Assembly: GCA_000817105.1 (NCBI GenBank)
Contig: JUEP01000010.1
Coordinates: 1 to 64,000 of the forward strand
Origin: a marine actinobacterium MedAcidi-G3
Lineage (GTDB): Bacteria > Actinomycetota > Acidimicrobiia > Acidimicrobiales > Poriferisodalaceae
Direction: 5' to 3'
Length of the DNA: 64,000 nt
How positions within the stretch are numbered: position 1 is the first letter of the stretch; each line of letters begins with the position of its first letter. A program made the position numbers and the translations under genes. Shown here piece by piece: positions 50,577 to 60,230 of the stretch. The notes beneath the pieces were generated by a model that saw nothing but the letters and a program-made list of their open reading frames with translations, made no database searches and was not told where the DNA came from.

Positions 50577-51971
50577 TTAAGTGCGAACTTTTCTTTCAGA
50601 ATCTTTCGGAAAGACAAACGAAAACAAGACACTTTGGACTACGAAACAGAAGACGCCCACAAGCCAGACTCTACGCATCGCGTCTAACGCCGAACTTGAA
50701 TCCTGCGGATCACCAACCAAGGTGATAGCCAAACCGGCGCCGATGGCGATACTCAGTTGAAAAACAGTTGTACGGCCAGCACCTGCCATGCCAAACCGCG
50801 CTGGAGCAATCTCCGACATTGAAGCCCCGACCAACATCGCAAAGCTGCATCCAGCTGCAGCACCCATCATGAGGTTAGGCACTAACAAACCAAGAAAGAA
50901 ATTTGGTTCTTCTCCTGTATAGGCAATATGTAACAACAATCCCACAACGCCAAGGCAGCCCCCCACAACCAAAATTCGTTGACTGCCAATGCGATCAGCT
51001 AAGCGGCCATTAGTAACAGAAAGAATGGTTGAGACCACAGGCCCTGGTGCAATGGCGAAGCCAGATTGAAGAACCGACCATCCCCACGTTTCCTGAATGA
51101 ACTCAGGTAACACGATGATCCAACTAAAGAACGCCACTAGGAAAAACACGGATCCGAGATTTGCAATAGCGAAGCTCCGAATTCGGAAAAGCCCTAGATC
51201 AAAAAGCGGCTCAGGGTGCACAAGCGAGCGCCGAAAAAAGGTGACAAGCATCAAAACACCCGCAACAAAAGCACTCAACGTCAGAGGTGATGTCCATCCC
51301 CAGCTTCCACCCTGCACCAAACCCAACAACAAAACACCGATGCCTAACGAGGCCAGCGGAACACTAAACAAATCAACTTTTTCGCTTACCTCAGCGCCCG
51401 TGCTTTCTCTCAGCCACTTTCGCCCTGCGACAAGTGCTAACAAAGCAACGGGCACATTGATCAGAAATACGGCTCGCCACCCAAACCCTTCAATCAGTAA
51501 CGCGCCGAGAGAAGGTGCCAACGCCGCCGCTAAACCACTGACTGCGCCCCAAACGCCGATCGCTCGCATCCGTCGCTCTATCGGAAACGCCGAAAGCAGT
51601 AACGCTAACCCCGCTGGATATTGCGCAGCTCCTCCGATCGACTGAATCCCTCTCGCAGCTATAAGCAAACTTGGTGTTGTCGCAATACCCGACAACAAAG
51701 AGCCAATAATGAATGCTGCCAAGCCCCATAGGAAAACTTTCTTGCGACCATAACGATCTGCCATCCACCCTGCCGGTAGCAGCAATGATGCAACGCCGAT
51801 GTTGTAAGCAGTGATTACCCAAGACAACGTTGCAGGGTCAGCTTGAGGAAACGCGGCGGCAATTTCATTACGCGCGATCGAGATAATTGTGATCTCCATC
51901 GCCACCATAAAGCCAACAAGCGACGTGATGAACAATGTTCGGCGGGACTGTAACTCTGAAGGGTCGGCCAT
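50577..51971 (-). CDS. MFS transporter, DHA2 (14-helix) type
   Basis: A 464-residue membrane protein with about 14 hydrophobic segments. It has LSWVITAYNIGVASLLLPAGWMADRYGRKKVFLWG (helices 2-3 with the MFS motif, near 48-82), RGIQSIGGAAQYPAGLALLLSAFP, GVWGAVSGLAAALAPSLGALLIEGFGWRAVFLINVP (motif C region) and two extra helices in the middle. Such carriers export drugs or metabolites. It sits just downstream of the crotonase gene on the same strand, with a 9-base gap. Confidence 0.88.
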   Translation of the reverse strand: MADPSELQSRRTLFITSLVGFMVAMEITIISIARNEIAAAFPQADPATLSWVITAYNIGVASLLLPAGWMADRYGRKKVFLWGLAAFIIGSLLSGIATTPSLLIAARGIQSIGGAAQYPAGLALLLSAFPIERRMRAIGVWGAVSGLAAALAPSLGALLIEGFGWRAVFLINVPVALLALVAGRKWLRESTGAEVSEKVDLFSVPLASLGIGVLLLGLVQGGSWGWTSPLTLSAFVAGVLMLVTFFRRSLVHPEPLFDLGLFRIRSFAIANLGSVFFLVAFFSWIIVLPEFIQETWGWSVLQSGFAIAPGPVVSTILSVTNGRLADRIGSQRILVVGGCLGVVGLLLHIAYTGEEPNFFLGLLVPNLMMGAAAGCSFAMLVGASMSEIAPARFGMAGAGRTTVFQLSIAIGAGLAITLVGDPQDSSSALDAMRRVWLVGVFCFVVQSVLFSFVFPKDSERKVRT

Positions 51972-51980
51972 CTGGCTGTA

Positions 51981-52715
51981 TCAGAGACCTGCTGCGGCGC
52001 GATCTGATGCGACGGCTGCATCCATTTTATTCAGAAGATCACCTCTGAGACTGCGAACCGTCGCCGCGTAGGCCTTTGGGTCAAGTCGGTCAGCGAAATC
52101 TTGCGCTACTTCAAGCGCTCGATTGAGGACTTGATTTGCATCAGTTACTTCGTCAACGAAACCTGCGTCAACAGCACCTTCACCGTCGAAGATCTGTGCG
52201 TTAGCAACTGAGACCTGCAAGTACCTCTTTGAAAGCCGTTCGCCGGCAATTAATAGAGCCCACTTTGGAAGAGTCAAAGCAATTGCAACTTCGTTCAGCC
52301 CAATTTTCACAGGGCCGTCAACTCCAACGCGATAGTCACAGCCACATAACAGCAAGGCACCTGCAGCCACTGCATGTCCTGTAGATGCAGCTACAACTGG
52401 TACTGAAGCGCCATACACCTGTCGGATGAAGGCCCCACCGGCTGTCCCCATTTCAGTAATCGCCTTCGGGTCTCCAGAATTAATGACATCTAAATCGAAG
52501 CCTGCAAAAAACACTTTCTGATTCCCGGCCAGAACTACCGATCCAATCTCAGAGTCTGCTTCTGCTTCTGCTAATTCTTGGCTGAGGGCAACCAACAACG
52601 AGGTAGAGAATGCATTAGCTCTGCCATCATCAACCGTGATGCAGAGGACGTTACCTATTCGTTCAGAACTTACAGCCGAATGTGACACATCTAGGAACGT
52701 AGTCTTATCTTCCAA
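51981..52715 (-). CDS. Enoyl-CoA hydratase/isomerase family protein
   Basis: A crotonase-fold protein of about 244 residues: NVLCITVDDGRANAFSTSLLVALSQEL, VVLAGNQKVFFAGFDLDVI (oxyanion hole strand), VPVVAASTGHAVAAGALLLCGCDYRVGVDG (second oxyanion peptide) and IGLNEVAIALTLPKWALLI (catalytic Glu). No ATG lies in a suitable place. The open frame continues to 52862 but that part would overlap the divergent P450 gene; TTG 52715 (60 bases from the P450 ATG) is my choice and GTG 52688 is possible. Substrate unknown. Confidence 0.8.
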   Translation of the reverse strand: MEDKTTFLDVSHSAVSSERIGNVLCITVDDGRANAFSTSLLVALSQELAEAEADSEIGSVVLAGNQKVFFAGFDLDVINSGDPKAITEMGTAGGAFIRQVYGASVPVVAASTGHAVAAGALLLCGCDYRVGVDGPVKIGLNEVAIALTLPKWALLIAGERLSKRYLQVSVANAQIFDGEGAVDAGFVDEVTDANQVLNRALEVAQDFADRLDPKAYAATVRSLRGDLLNKMDAAVASDRAAAGL

Positions 52716-52775
52716 GATTTGCTGTTTCCAGCTCGACTGTTTCTCAAAAAACTCCAAGATTACTAGGCTGGTCTG

Positions 52776-53996
52776 ATGCCAACATTGATCAGCGACGCAG
52801 AACTGCCAACTTTGGCTTCGGCCACATCGCTTTCTGAATCGGAGCGACGCAACCGGCTTCATCGACTAAGCCAGGATCATTGGATTGCCAAAGGCGACCT
52901 GGGTTATGTGATTGCTAGTCATGATGATTGCGCCGCAATGCTTCGGGATCGGCGTTGGTTCAGTGCGATAGCCCTGATTGCGCAGAGCCAGAACTACGAA
53001 AGCCCAGAGTGGTCAAAACGAGGTAATCGCAAAAGTATCCTGTCAACCGAGGGTGATGACCATCAACGAATTAGACGAATCGTAAGTCCCGCCTTTACTC
53101 CTAAGTCAGCAGATCGGCTGCGACCGTTTATGAGAGACGTTGTGAACGAGTTACTCGATCCAATATGCGAAGTAGGTCATTCGGAGTTTGTTGCAGACGT
53201 TTGTGAACCATACCCAATCCCAATCATTTGTGAACTACTCGGCGCTCCGCGCGAAGACTGGGAGCTATTCAGTCGCTTAGCCGTTGATATCTTCAAGGTG
53301 TTTAATGGCAACTTGGCTGAAGATGCGCCAGCCATCATCGCTGCAAGCGAAGAGTTGGATGCCTATATGACAGATCTGATCGCTGAACGCAGGTCTCAAC
53401 CCCGCGACGACCTTCTCAGCGATCTAATAAGTGCTGAGGAAGAGGGTGATCGGCTTTCGACTGACGAACTTCTATCAATGGCAAACGCAATTTTGTTAGC
53501 CGGTACAGACACAACACGAAACCAATTGGGTTGCGCCGTGGCATTATTTGCCCAGCACCCAGAGCAGTTTAATCTTCTCTGCGAGAATAAGGACCTAGCT
53601 TCACAAGCAGCGGAAGAAGTCATGCGTTATCTCGGTGCGGTACGCGGCACCGCTCGGTATGCGAGCGAAGAGATCACCTATAAGGATTTCATTTTCCCTC
53701 AAGGGACTCTCATTTTCCCGAATTTTGTTGCAGCCAACCACGATGTAAATAAATTCAGCGAACCGTTGGACTTCGACATTAGGCGTGAAGCCGGCTCTCC
53801 TCATCTCACATTTGGAAGTGGTATTCATTATTGCCTTGGGGCTTTTTTAGCTCGCGCTGAACTACAGGAAGCGTTCGGTGTCATCACTGAACGACTGCCC
53901 AATCTGCGGCTAAATGGTCAGATTTCCTGGAAGCCCTTAGAAAACGGGATTTGGGGACCCGCAAGCCTCCCAATTGCATTCGATCGAGGATGCTGA
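52776..53996 (+). CDS. Cytochrome P450
   Basis: A 406-residue soluble bacterial P450. The heme-binding loop is FGSGIHYCLGAFLAR with ligand Cys353, the I-helix oxygen-activation motif is AGTDTTRNQ (242-250), and the ExxR pair is E281/R284 in EEVMRYL. The length and lack of a membrane anchor fit CYP families that need separate ferredoxin and reductase; none is adjacent. It diverges from the crotonase gene, so it may hydroxylate a lipid, terpenoid or steroid acid. Substrate unknown. Confidence 0.93.
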   Translation: MPTLISDAELPTLASATSLSESERRNRLHRLSQDHWIAKGDLGYVIASHDDCAAMLRDRRWFSAIALIAQSQNYESPEWSKRGNRKSILSTEGDDHQRIRRIVSPAFTPKSADRLRPFMRDVVNELLDPICEVGHSEFVADVCEPYPIPIICELLGAPREDWELFSRLAVDIFKVFNGNLAEDAPAIIAASEELDAYMTDLIAERRSQPRDDLLSDLISAEEEGDRLSTDELLSMANAILLAGTDTTRNQLGCAVALFAQHPEQFNLLCENKDLASQAAEEVMRYLGAVRGTARYASEEITYKDFIFPQGTLIFPNFVAANHDVNKFSEPLDFDIRREAGSPHLTFGSGIHYCLGAFLARAELQEAFGVITERLPNLRLNGQISWKPLENGIWGPASLPIAFDRGC

Positions 53997-54305
53997 CGGC
54001 AACCATTTCAGAATCTAAATGACCGGACCGTTCAATGTGGGTGACACCCGCCACCACAACAGCCGCTGCATTCGGCACTAAAGCCCGGATCCGTTTCAGA
54101 GGATATTTTCGTTGCTGTTCCCACTAAGGCAAACACCAACAGTTGCCGCATAGCCTCTTAGCGGACGGCTGGACAACCCGTTGTTTCACCGAATTCGGAC
54201 ACCTAAAAACATTTATGACAGTCATATGAGTACACAGGCGCGATGACAATCGTAGGGTGATGAGAAGAACAGCACCCACCTGGTGTTGCATTTAACGGGG
54301 GCGAT
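53997..54305. other. 309-base stretch without a recognised gene
   Basis: The longest spacer of the window lies between the P450 and an MFS gene. I saw no tRNA-like cloverleaf, tandem repeat or conserved peptide in any frame. Only a short CACC...GGTG stem near 54273-54285 stands out. It probably contains the MFS promoter, and it may hold decayed coding sequence. Confidence 0.4.
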
Positions 54306-55574
54306 TTGGTGACACGAAGAATCGACCCTGCCCCCAGTTCAGGGCTCTCCACTCGATCCACCAGCCACTCAACAATATTCGCAGTTGAGCCAACCAATGA
54401 GATGCGCTGGGGAAGGGTTATTCTCGTCACTTTGGCAGGTGTGGTGTCACACACTTTTGGCAGGAGCACCATGCCACTCTTACTCCCAGCTATTGCTGAA
54501 GACTTAGAGTTAAGCGCTACGACTGCCGGAGCTACAGGGTCAGTCAACATGGCGGCCTACCTGTGCGGTGTTATCGCCGTGACTTACCTTGCAAATCGCA
54601 TAGCTCCCGCGGTTCTGTTGAAGTGTGGATTATGCATTGTTTTGGCTGGTTTGTTATGCCTCGGCACCGCTCCCACAACTACCCAAGTGATGGTTGGGAC
54701 AGCCTTGGCAGGCCTCGGAGGAGCCGGAGTTTGGTTGACAATGCCGGTCATAGCAACATCTAACGTCCCGGTGGCCAAGCGTGGCACCGTAATGGGTTCC
54801 CTGACTGCAACTATGGCAGTCGGTTCAATAGTTATTCCCTTCGCAACTTCAGCCGTCCGCGACCTGGTAAACGACGTGGGAGCTTGGCGCGAGGTGTGGC
54901 TACTAGAACTTGTCGCAGCGGGTGTAATTCTCACGGTTCTTTGTATTGCCCTGCGTAAAGACATTTCACCCCCGCTGCCTCGGGGCGCCGGGATTCGAGC
55001 GATTACTCGTCTAAAAGCTTGGAAGACTGCTGTGTTCTTTTATATGGCATTCGCTTTTGTAGGAGCATCATGGTTCCAATTCTTTGGCCTATCGCTAGAA
55101 AGCGACCACAACATGTCCCGGGAATTCACCACTAATTTGTGGGCACTAATGGGAATTGGCGGCGTCGCTGGGGCCGTCATCTTTGGTCGTTTGAGTGACC
55201 GACTCGGGCGGCCTAGAACCATGTGTTTAGTAACAGCTATAGGAGCCGTCACTTGCCTCCTTGTTCTCTCAGGAAACATGTGGACTGCAGCTCTTGCTGC
55301 GACCCTATACGGAATGGCAGGTATGGCAGTGCCTCCCTTGACTGCGGCTTTCGTTCGGGACCAAGTCGCTGAACACGATTTCACTGCCGTGTTCGGAGCC
55401 ATGACAATTTTTTATGGTCCGGCTTCAGTACTTGGACCAATTAGCGGAGGAGTATTAGCTGACATAACTGGCTCTTATCTGGTGACTTACCTCGTTTTGG
55501 CATTCACTTTCGCCTTCGCGTCGCTCGCGGCTTGGAATTTGGGACAAAGCGAAAAGCAGAATGTAGCTCCCTAG
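54306..55574 (+). CDS. MFS transporter
   Basis: A 422-residue membrane protein of about 12 spans; helices start near residue 36 (RVILVTLAGVVSHTFGRSTMPLLLPAIAEDLELSATTAG). The loop between helices 8 and 9 has FGRLSDRLGRPRTMCLV (near 289-305), a good MFS motif. The start is uncertain: TTG 54306, GTG 54309, or ATG 54402, which would drop a polar 32-residue leader that has no family match. The sulfatase gene follows after 61 bases, so it may import a sulfate ester or export a product. Confidence 0.83.
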   Translation: MVTRRIDPAPSSGLSTRSTSHSTIFAVEPTNEMRWGRVILVTLAGVVSHTFGRSTMPLLLPAIAEDLELSATTAGATGSVNMAAYLCGVIAVTYLANRIAPAVLLKCGLCIVLAGLLCLGTAPTTTQVMVGTALAGLGGAGVWLTMPVIATSNVPVAKRGTVMGSLTATMAVGSIVIPFATSAVRDLVNDVGAWREVWLLELVAAGVILTVLCIALRKDISPPLPRGAGIRAITRLKAWKTAVFFYMAFAFVGASWFQFFGLSLESDHNMSREFTTNLWALMGIGGVAGAVIFGRLSDRLGRPRTMCLVTAIGAVTCLLVLSGNMWTAALAATLYGMAGMAVPPLTAAFVRDQVAEHDFTAVFGAMTIFYGPASVLGPISGGVLADITGSYLVTYLVLAFTFAFASLAAWNLGQSEKQNVAP

Positions 55575-55635
55575 ATCTGTCCCAGCGCCCGTCTATCGCT
55601 TCACTGTGCCTGAGATCATCTCTAGGATTCTTTAA

Positions 55636-57858
55636 GTGACTTCCGATAACGACACCGTTCCTAGCTGGCTTACTGGCCCTAAACCGCCAAAAGACAGCCC
55701 AAATATTCTGTTGGTTCTATTTGATGACGTCGGGTTTTCCGATTTTGGTTGTTACGGCTCCCCTATCTCTACTCCCACTATTGACCAACTTGCGAGCAGT
55801 GGGATTTGTTATACCGGTTTCCACACAACTGCAATGTGTTCGACAACTCGAGCTGCACTATTAACTGGCCGGAACCACCATTCAACAGGCGTCGGTTGCT
55901 TAGCTAATTTCGATAGCGGCTACCCGGGATATCGAGGAAAAATCAGTCGCGATGCTGGAACCCTCGCCGAGATTCTTAGGCTTCAGGGCTACAGAAACTA
56001 CATGGTCGGAAAATGGCACGTAACACCTCTCACTGAATCTGGTCCTACCGGTCCTTTCGATGGCTGGCCGCTAGGGAGAGGATTCGACCGTTTCTACGGC
56101 TTCCTCGATGCTGAAACGGACCATTATTCGCCAGAACTAATCCGCGATAACAGCCATATAACGCCACCAGGGAATTTCGAAACTGGCTACCACCTAACGG
56201 AGGATTTAATTGATAATTCTGTGGAATTTCTTGCTTCGCACACAGCGAGCGCCCCTGATGTGCCGTGGATGATGTTGGTTGGGCTGGGGGCGTGTCATGC
56301 CCCCCACCAAGCCCCTAAGGGACTTATCGATCACTACGAACAGATATTCCTTCGTGGTTGGGATGTCGAACGTTCTGAACGGCTAGCTAGACAAATAAGC
56401 CTGGGGATTGTTCCTGACACGACTGAGCTACCTCCACGCAATGATTTTGTTTTGCCTTGGTCTGATATTGATGATGTGTCTCAGCGAGTAGCCGTGCGGC
56501 TCCAAGCCGCATACGCAGCGATGCTCGATCATGCAGATCAACACTTAGATCGACTTGTTGATCACCTCGCAATGTCCGGCCAACTCGACAACACCGTAAT
56601 CATGGTTCTCTCCGACAACGGCGCCAGCCAAGAAGGCGGTGCACTTGGTTTTGTCAACGCCATGGGGCCCTACAACGGACTTCCGGAATCTATGGAAAGC
56701 AAATTTGAACGCCTAGAAGACATTGGCGGACCAGATACTCACAGCAACTTTCCTTGGGGATGGTCAATGGCAGCCAACACTCCTTTACGTCGTTACAAAC
56801 AGAACACTCATGGGGGAGGTGTGAGAGATCCTCTGGTTATCCATTGGCCCGAGAAAATTAGGACGCCTGGTCTGCGGCATCAGTTCTGCCACGTATCTGA
56901 CATTGTCCCTACATTGCTTGAATGCCTCGATACCGAACTCCCCGCATCAATAAACGGAGTTGATCAAAAGCCCATTGAAGGCATCAGTTTCGCTTCGACT
57001 CTGAATGACGCTGAAGCAGACTCTGGCAAAACGACCCAATATTTCGAGATGTTCGGTCACAGGGGAATCGTTCATGATGGGTGGAAGGCAGTTGCGTTTC
57101 ACCCTCCGGGGACGGCTTACGAAGATGACAATTGGGAGCTCTTCAATCTTGTCGAAGACTTCAACGAAAACAAAGATCTTTCACAATCTGAACCCGAGCG
57201 ACTCGACCGAATGCGTGATTTATGGTGGGAGCACGCGAAGATGTACCAGGTCTTACCACTTGATGATCGATTCGCTGAGCGTTTCGCTGAAAACGCTGAA
57301 CGTCATTTAGGTAGCCGAAAGACCTTCACCTTCTGGAAAGGCATGGGTCATTTACCTAGTGATGTTGCACCTGATCTCAGAAGTCGCAGCTACCGTTTGG
57401 AAGCAGTAATTAGACCTATTGGCCCCAATGTTTCAGGGGTCTTGATAGCTCACGGAGATGCAACTTCTGGCTACAGCCTGTACCTCGATGACAATGGTTA
57501 TTTGGTGCATGATTTAAATATCGGCGGCAGCCATCAAATAGTTCGTTCACCTCATCCAGTTCCTGAGGGGGCAGAACGTCTCGGCTTTCAAATGGCACGT
57601 TCTGCTGATGGACCTCAAGGAATTGGAAGTCTGCTGATCGACGGTGAGGTTGTCGCCTCTCACAAAACCGACAACATCTTCTTCCTGATGATTTCTTGGT
57701 CTGGATTAGATATTGGTCTCGACCGTGGAACTGGCGTCTCTCACTACTCGACACCCAATGTTTTTACTGGCGACTTGATAAAAGTCACGATCGATCTCGC
57801 TGACGACCAAATTCTTGATGGCGAAGGCATCGGGCATGCTGAGATGATGCGTGAATAA
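55636..57858 (+). CDS. Arylsulfatase (type I sulfatase family)
   Basis: A 740-residue alkaline-phosphatase-fold sulfatase that would hydrolyse sulfate esters. Metal-binding FDDVG lies at residues 29-33 and the modified-residue site at C68 in AMCSTTRAALLTGRN, the Cys converted to formylglycine; the usual C-x-P/A-x-R is here C-S-T-T-R. Further sites are GKWHVTP (near 133-139), SDNGASQEGG and NTHGGGVRDPLVIHWP. A C-terminal beta-rich domain (about 580-735) follows the catalytic core. There is no signal peptide, so it is predicted cytosolic. Start GTG 55636. Confidence 0.9.
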   Translation: MTSDNDTVPSWLTGPKPPKDSPNILLVLFDDVGFSDFGCYGSPISTPTIDQLASSGICYTGFHTTAMCSTTRAALLTGRNHHSTGVGCLANFDSGYPGYRGKISRDAGTLAEILRLQGYRNYMVGKWHVTPLTESGPTGPFDGWPLGRGFDRFYGFLDAETDHYSPELIRDNSHITPPGNFETGYHLTEDLIDNSVEFLASHTASAPDVPWMMLVGLGACHAPHQAPKGLIDHYEQIFLRGWDVERSERLARQISLGIVPDTTELPPRNDFVLPWSDIDDVSQRVAVRLQAAYAAMLDHADQHLDRLVDHLAMSGQLDNTVIMVLSDNGASQEGGALGFVNAMGPYNGLPESMESKFERLEDIGGPDTHSNFPWGWSMAANTPLRRYKQNTHGGGVRDPLVIHWPEKIRTPGLRHQFCHVSDIVPTLLECLDTELPASINGVDQKPIEGISFASTLNDAEADSGKTTQYFEMFGHRGIVHDGWKAVAFHPPGTAYEDDNWELFNLVEDFNENKDLSQSEPERLDRMRDLWWEHAKMYQVLPLDDRFAERFAENAERHLGSRKTFTFWKGMGHLPSDVAPDLRSRSYRLEAVIRPIGPNVSGVLIAHGDATSGYSLYLDDNGYLVHDLNIGGSHQIVRSPHPVPEGAERLGFQMARSADGPQGIGSLLIDGEVVASHKTDNIFFLMISWSGLDIGLDRGTGVSHYSTPNVFTGDLIKVTIDLADDQILDGEGIGHAEMMRE

Positions 57859-57861
57859 AAG

Positions 57862-58620
57862 TCAATCTCGCACAAACAACAATTGGAACTCTACGACACC
57901 GCGATCTTCGACTGAAACAACGATGCTTGCCGAAGGAACGGCAACGTCGTAGTCAGAGAAAACAACTTCGGTCTGGCCAACGACAACGATAGTACGTTCC
58001 ACAATCTGGGCTTCCAATTCGAAAACCGTATCTATGCTGATTCCGTTAACAGTCAGTTGGCCTGCGGCTTGAACAGATATTTGTTCTCCGTCCGTTGTCG
58101 GAAGATCTACTGGTGCGTCAAGGATGAAGCTCGCGATTGGATTTTCTCGCACGTTCAAAGCATTACGGGCAGCATTATCTCTGCGAGAGTCGTTAGTGAC
58201 AATTGTCGACAAATCAGCAGAAATCGATACCGAAGCAAGTTGACCATTTTGAATCGATAACTCCCCCTCAACGCTGTCCGTTCGGCCTACTGCTGTTATC
58301 TTGCCGATTTTGACAAGTTCTTCTTTAATTCTGAAACCAACGAAGGAACCGGAAGCTTCTTCGAAGCTGAAATTTCCTGAATCGGCATCTACGTACCAAA
58401 CCCCATCATTTGAAAGTGTCCCCGCTAAGTCAGGTTCACCGGTCGTTTTCTCAGCACCTTCGTCAGATAGTTGCTCTTGTTCCAAGGCAGCTACTGCAGC
58501 ACTCAAAGAAACTTCTTCAGGTGCTGCCGACAGAACTCTCCAGGCGCCATAGGCAGCCATGGCACCTATAACAGCGACCAACAAACACGTGGTGATAATA
58601 ACGGCACGACGATTACGCAA
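57862..58620 (-). CDS. YceI-like domain protein with N-terminal membrane anchor
   Basis: A 252-residue protein. Residues 8-28 form a single hydrophobic helix (signal anchor), residues about 30-65 a Glu-rich linker, and residues about 70-250 a YceI lipocalin-like beta barrel: GVWYVDADSGNFSFEEASGSFVGFRIKEEL, then NDSRRDNAARNALNVRENPIASFIL (the conserved helical insertion) and LTVNGISIDTVFELEA. YceI proteins bind isoprenoid or other lipids outside the cytoplasm. It shares a 3-base spacer with the end of the sulfatase gene. Confidence 0.85.
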   Translation of the reverse strand: MRNRRAVIITTCLLVAVIGAMAAYGAWRVLSAAPEEVSLSAAVAALEQEQLSDEGAEKTTGEPDLAGTLSNDGVWYVDADSGNFSFEEASGSFVGFRIKEELVKIGKITAVGRTDSVEGELSIQNGQLASVSISADLSTIVTNDSRRDNAARNALNVRENPIASFILDAPVDLPTTDGEQISVQAAGQLTVNGISIDTVFELEAQIVERTIVVVGQTEVVFSDYDVAVPSASIVVSVEDRGVVEFQLLFVRD

Positions 58621-58623
58621 CTT

Positions 58624-59145
58624 TCAATCCCTTAGCTCTAAACGAAAACCCAACACTTCTACCGGTTGGCTTCCTCCGATGTGATAGCCGATCTCGGGAT
58701 ACGGCTTAAAACCGAGCCTACGGTAGAGACGCTGCGCCGCCTCCATATAGTCAGTCGTATTCAAAATAAGGGCATCTCGACCGTCGGTTCGAGCCCTATC
58801 GATGCACCATTGAGTCAATGATTCGCCAATTCCTCTGCCTTGATAGGCGGGATCGGTAGCTAAGACTCGAAATCCTGCGCAATTTTCAGGGTTTCCTTCG
58901 CGCGTCTCTTCCGCATAGTCGTCGTGATACGCAAGACTGCCGACAATCCGATCATCTAATTCGGCGACGACGATTATCGCTTTGCTGGCTCTTCCTTTAA
59001 CATCTCTCAGTTCAGCGCCGTACCAACCCAAATCGTCAGGCAGATCTAAACCTTCAAACAGAGGTTTGTACGCAGACATCGTTAGATCTGCAACCAAATC
59101 ATATTCTGAGCTTTTAGCTTCCCGAACCGCTAATTCTGATCTCAT
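58624..59145 (-). CDS. GNAT family N-acetyltransferase
   Basis: A 173-residue acetyltransferase with the acetyl-CoA loop [31 protein letters not shown] (Q/R-x-x-G-x-G/A motif A) and [19 protein letters not shown] near the end. The ATG at 59145, preceded by AGGGGA, is preferred to an in-frame TTG at 59160. Substrate unknown. It lies three bases upstream of the YceI gene. Confidence 0.87.
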   Translation of the reverse strand: MRSELAVREAKSSEYDLVADLTMSAYKPLFEGLDLPDDLGWYGAELRDVKGRASKAIIVVAELDDRIVGSLAYHDDYAEETREGNPENCAGFRVLATDPAYQGRGIGESLTQWCIDRARTDGRDALILNTTDYMEAAQRLYRRLGFKPYPEIGYHIGGSQPVEVLGFRLELRD

Positions 59146-59238
59146 GGAATTTCCCCTCAAGTAGCCACAGCCTCGTTGTCCGCCTCATCGAACGGTAGCG
59201 TCATAATTCACCGTACGAACCTTAAGGAAGCACTTGAA

Positions 59239-59592
59239 ATGCCAAGTGAACCATCGAAAGAACTCATAGTTCTTGATAACCCAAAGCCGAACCGGGACTA
59301 CGAAATTCGTTGTGAGACGCCTGAGCTCACTTGTCTTTGTCCAGTAACCGGACAACCCGACTTCGCTACAGTCGTTATCACTTATATTCCAAATGAACTG
59401 ATCGTGGAATTGAAGTCTTTAAAGATGTACCTGTGGAGTTTTCGAGATCAAGGTGTTCATCACGAAGGCATCACTAACGGAATTCTTGATGATTTGGTCT
59501 CGGCTATATCACCAAGATCTATGACCGTTGTGACAGATTGGCTTGTACGCGGAGGAATAGCCACAACGGTCACTGCAACTCACGAGAGTTAG
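59239..59592 (+). CDS. queF: NADPH-dependent 7-cyano-7-deazaguanine reductase QueF
   Basis: A 117-residue unimodular (type I) QueF that reduces preQ0 to preQ1 in queuosine biosynthesis. The catalytic site reads [17 protein letters not shown], with the thioimide Cys probably C34 and Asp41; the QueF motif [21 protein letters not shown] (near 56-76) binds NADPH and substrate. The ATG at 59239 has AAGGA upstream; an in-frame TTG at 59176 would add 21 residues. No queC, queD or queE is adjacent, but gluQ at 30028 belongs to the same modification. Confidence 0.93.
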   Translation: MPSEPSKELIVLDNPKPNRDYEIRCETPELTCLCPVTGQPDFATVVITYIPNELIVELKSLKMYLWSFRDQGVHHEGITNGILDDLVSAISPRSMTVVTDWLVRGGIATTVTATHES

Positions 59593-59635
59593 CCCATATT
59601 GGGGCCTCAAACTCTACGGGTGCCAGTAGAAATTT

Positions 59636-60142
59636 TTAAGCGTCAAGAACGGTTGCACCGTCTCCGGCGTCGACAAGTGGTGCTTCTGTCGACCAAGGAA
59701 AGTTGATCCATTGATCGGTGTATTTCCAGACATATTCACACTGGACAACCGATCGCGACTTTTCGTATAGAACAGCGGTGCGGACTTCAGCGACTTCGTC
59801 GAGACAATGGTTTCGCACAAGCGCCAGGGTGTGACCAGTGTCTGCCACATCATCCACTATGAGAACTCGAGTGTCTCTCAGATTTACGACGTCCACGTAG
59901 GGCGGCAGCACTACCGGCACATCAAGCCGTTCGTCGACCCCGGTGTAATACTCGACATTCATCACGTACAGGTTCTTTACTGAAAGGGCGTAGCCCAGCG
60001 AACCAGCTACAAAAAGACCGCCCCTCGCTATAGCGAGAATGATGTCCGGCCGATATCCATCGTCTGCTACTACTCCCGCTAGGGCACGGGCCGCCAAGCC
60101 GTAATTACTCCAGTCGAGAACTTCACGCTGCTCATCATTCAC
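59636..60142 (-). CDS. Phosphoribosyltransferase (hypoxanthine/xanthine-guanine type)
   Basis: A 168-residue type I phosphoribosyltransferase. The PRPP loop is RVLIVDDVADTGHTL (near 93-107) and the pyrophosphate loop IILAIARGGLFVAGSLGYAL (near 34-53). The short hood and WKYTDQWINFPW ending resemble actinobacterial purine phosphoribosyltransferase-like proteins used in purine salvage. Substrate base not determined. Confidence 0.85.
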   Translation of the reverse strand: MNDEQREVLDWSNYGLAARALAGVVADDGYRPDIILAIARGGLFVAGSLGYALSVKNLYVMNVEYYTGVDERLDVPVVLPPYVDVVNLRDTRVLIVDDVADTGHTLALVRNHCLDEVAEVRTAVLYEKSRSVVQCEYVWKYTDQWINFPWSTEAPLVDAGDGATVLDA

Positions 60143-60230
60143 GCCTTGGAACTTACACCCGGCAGGGGCTTTAGTCAGTCTGAGCGCACAACGATGTCAC
60201 TATTCCCATTTACGCCACTAACTTATCGGA

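Noticed and set aside
52716-52862. Extension of the crotonase gene to an ATG at 52862
   Set aside because: It would overlap the start of the divergent P450 gene by 87 bases and encodes a sequence unlike the family.
53997-54305. Hidden tRNA or small RNA gene in the longest spacer
   Set aside because: No cloverleaf arms, TTCGA-type T-loop or CCA end could be assembled and the only stem seen is four bases long.
56387-56572. Minus-strand open frame inside the sulfatase gene
   Set aside because: It is antisense to a conserved enzyme, short, and without a ribosome-binding site or family match.
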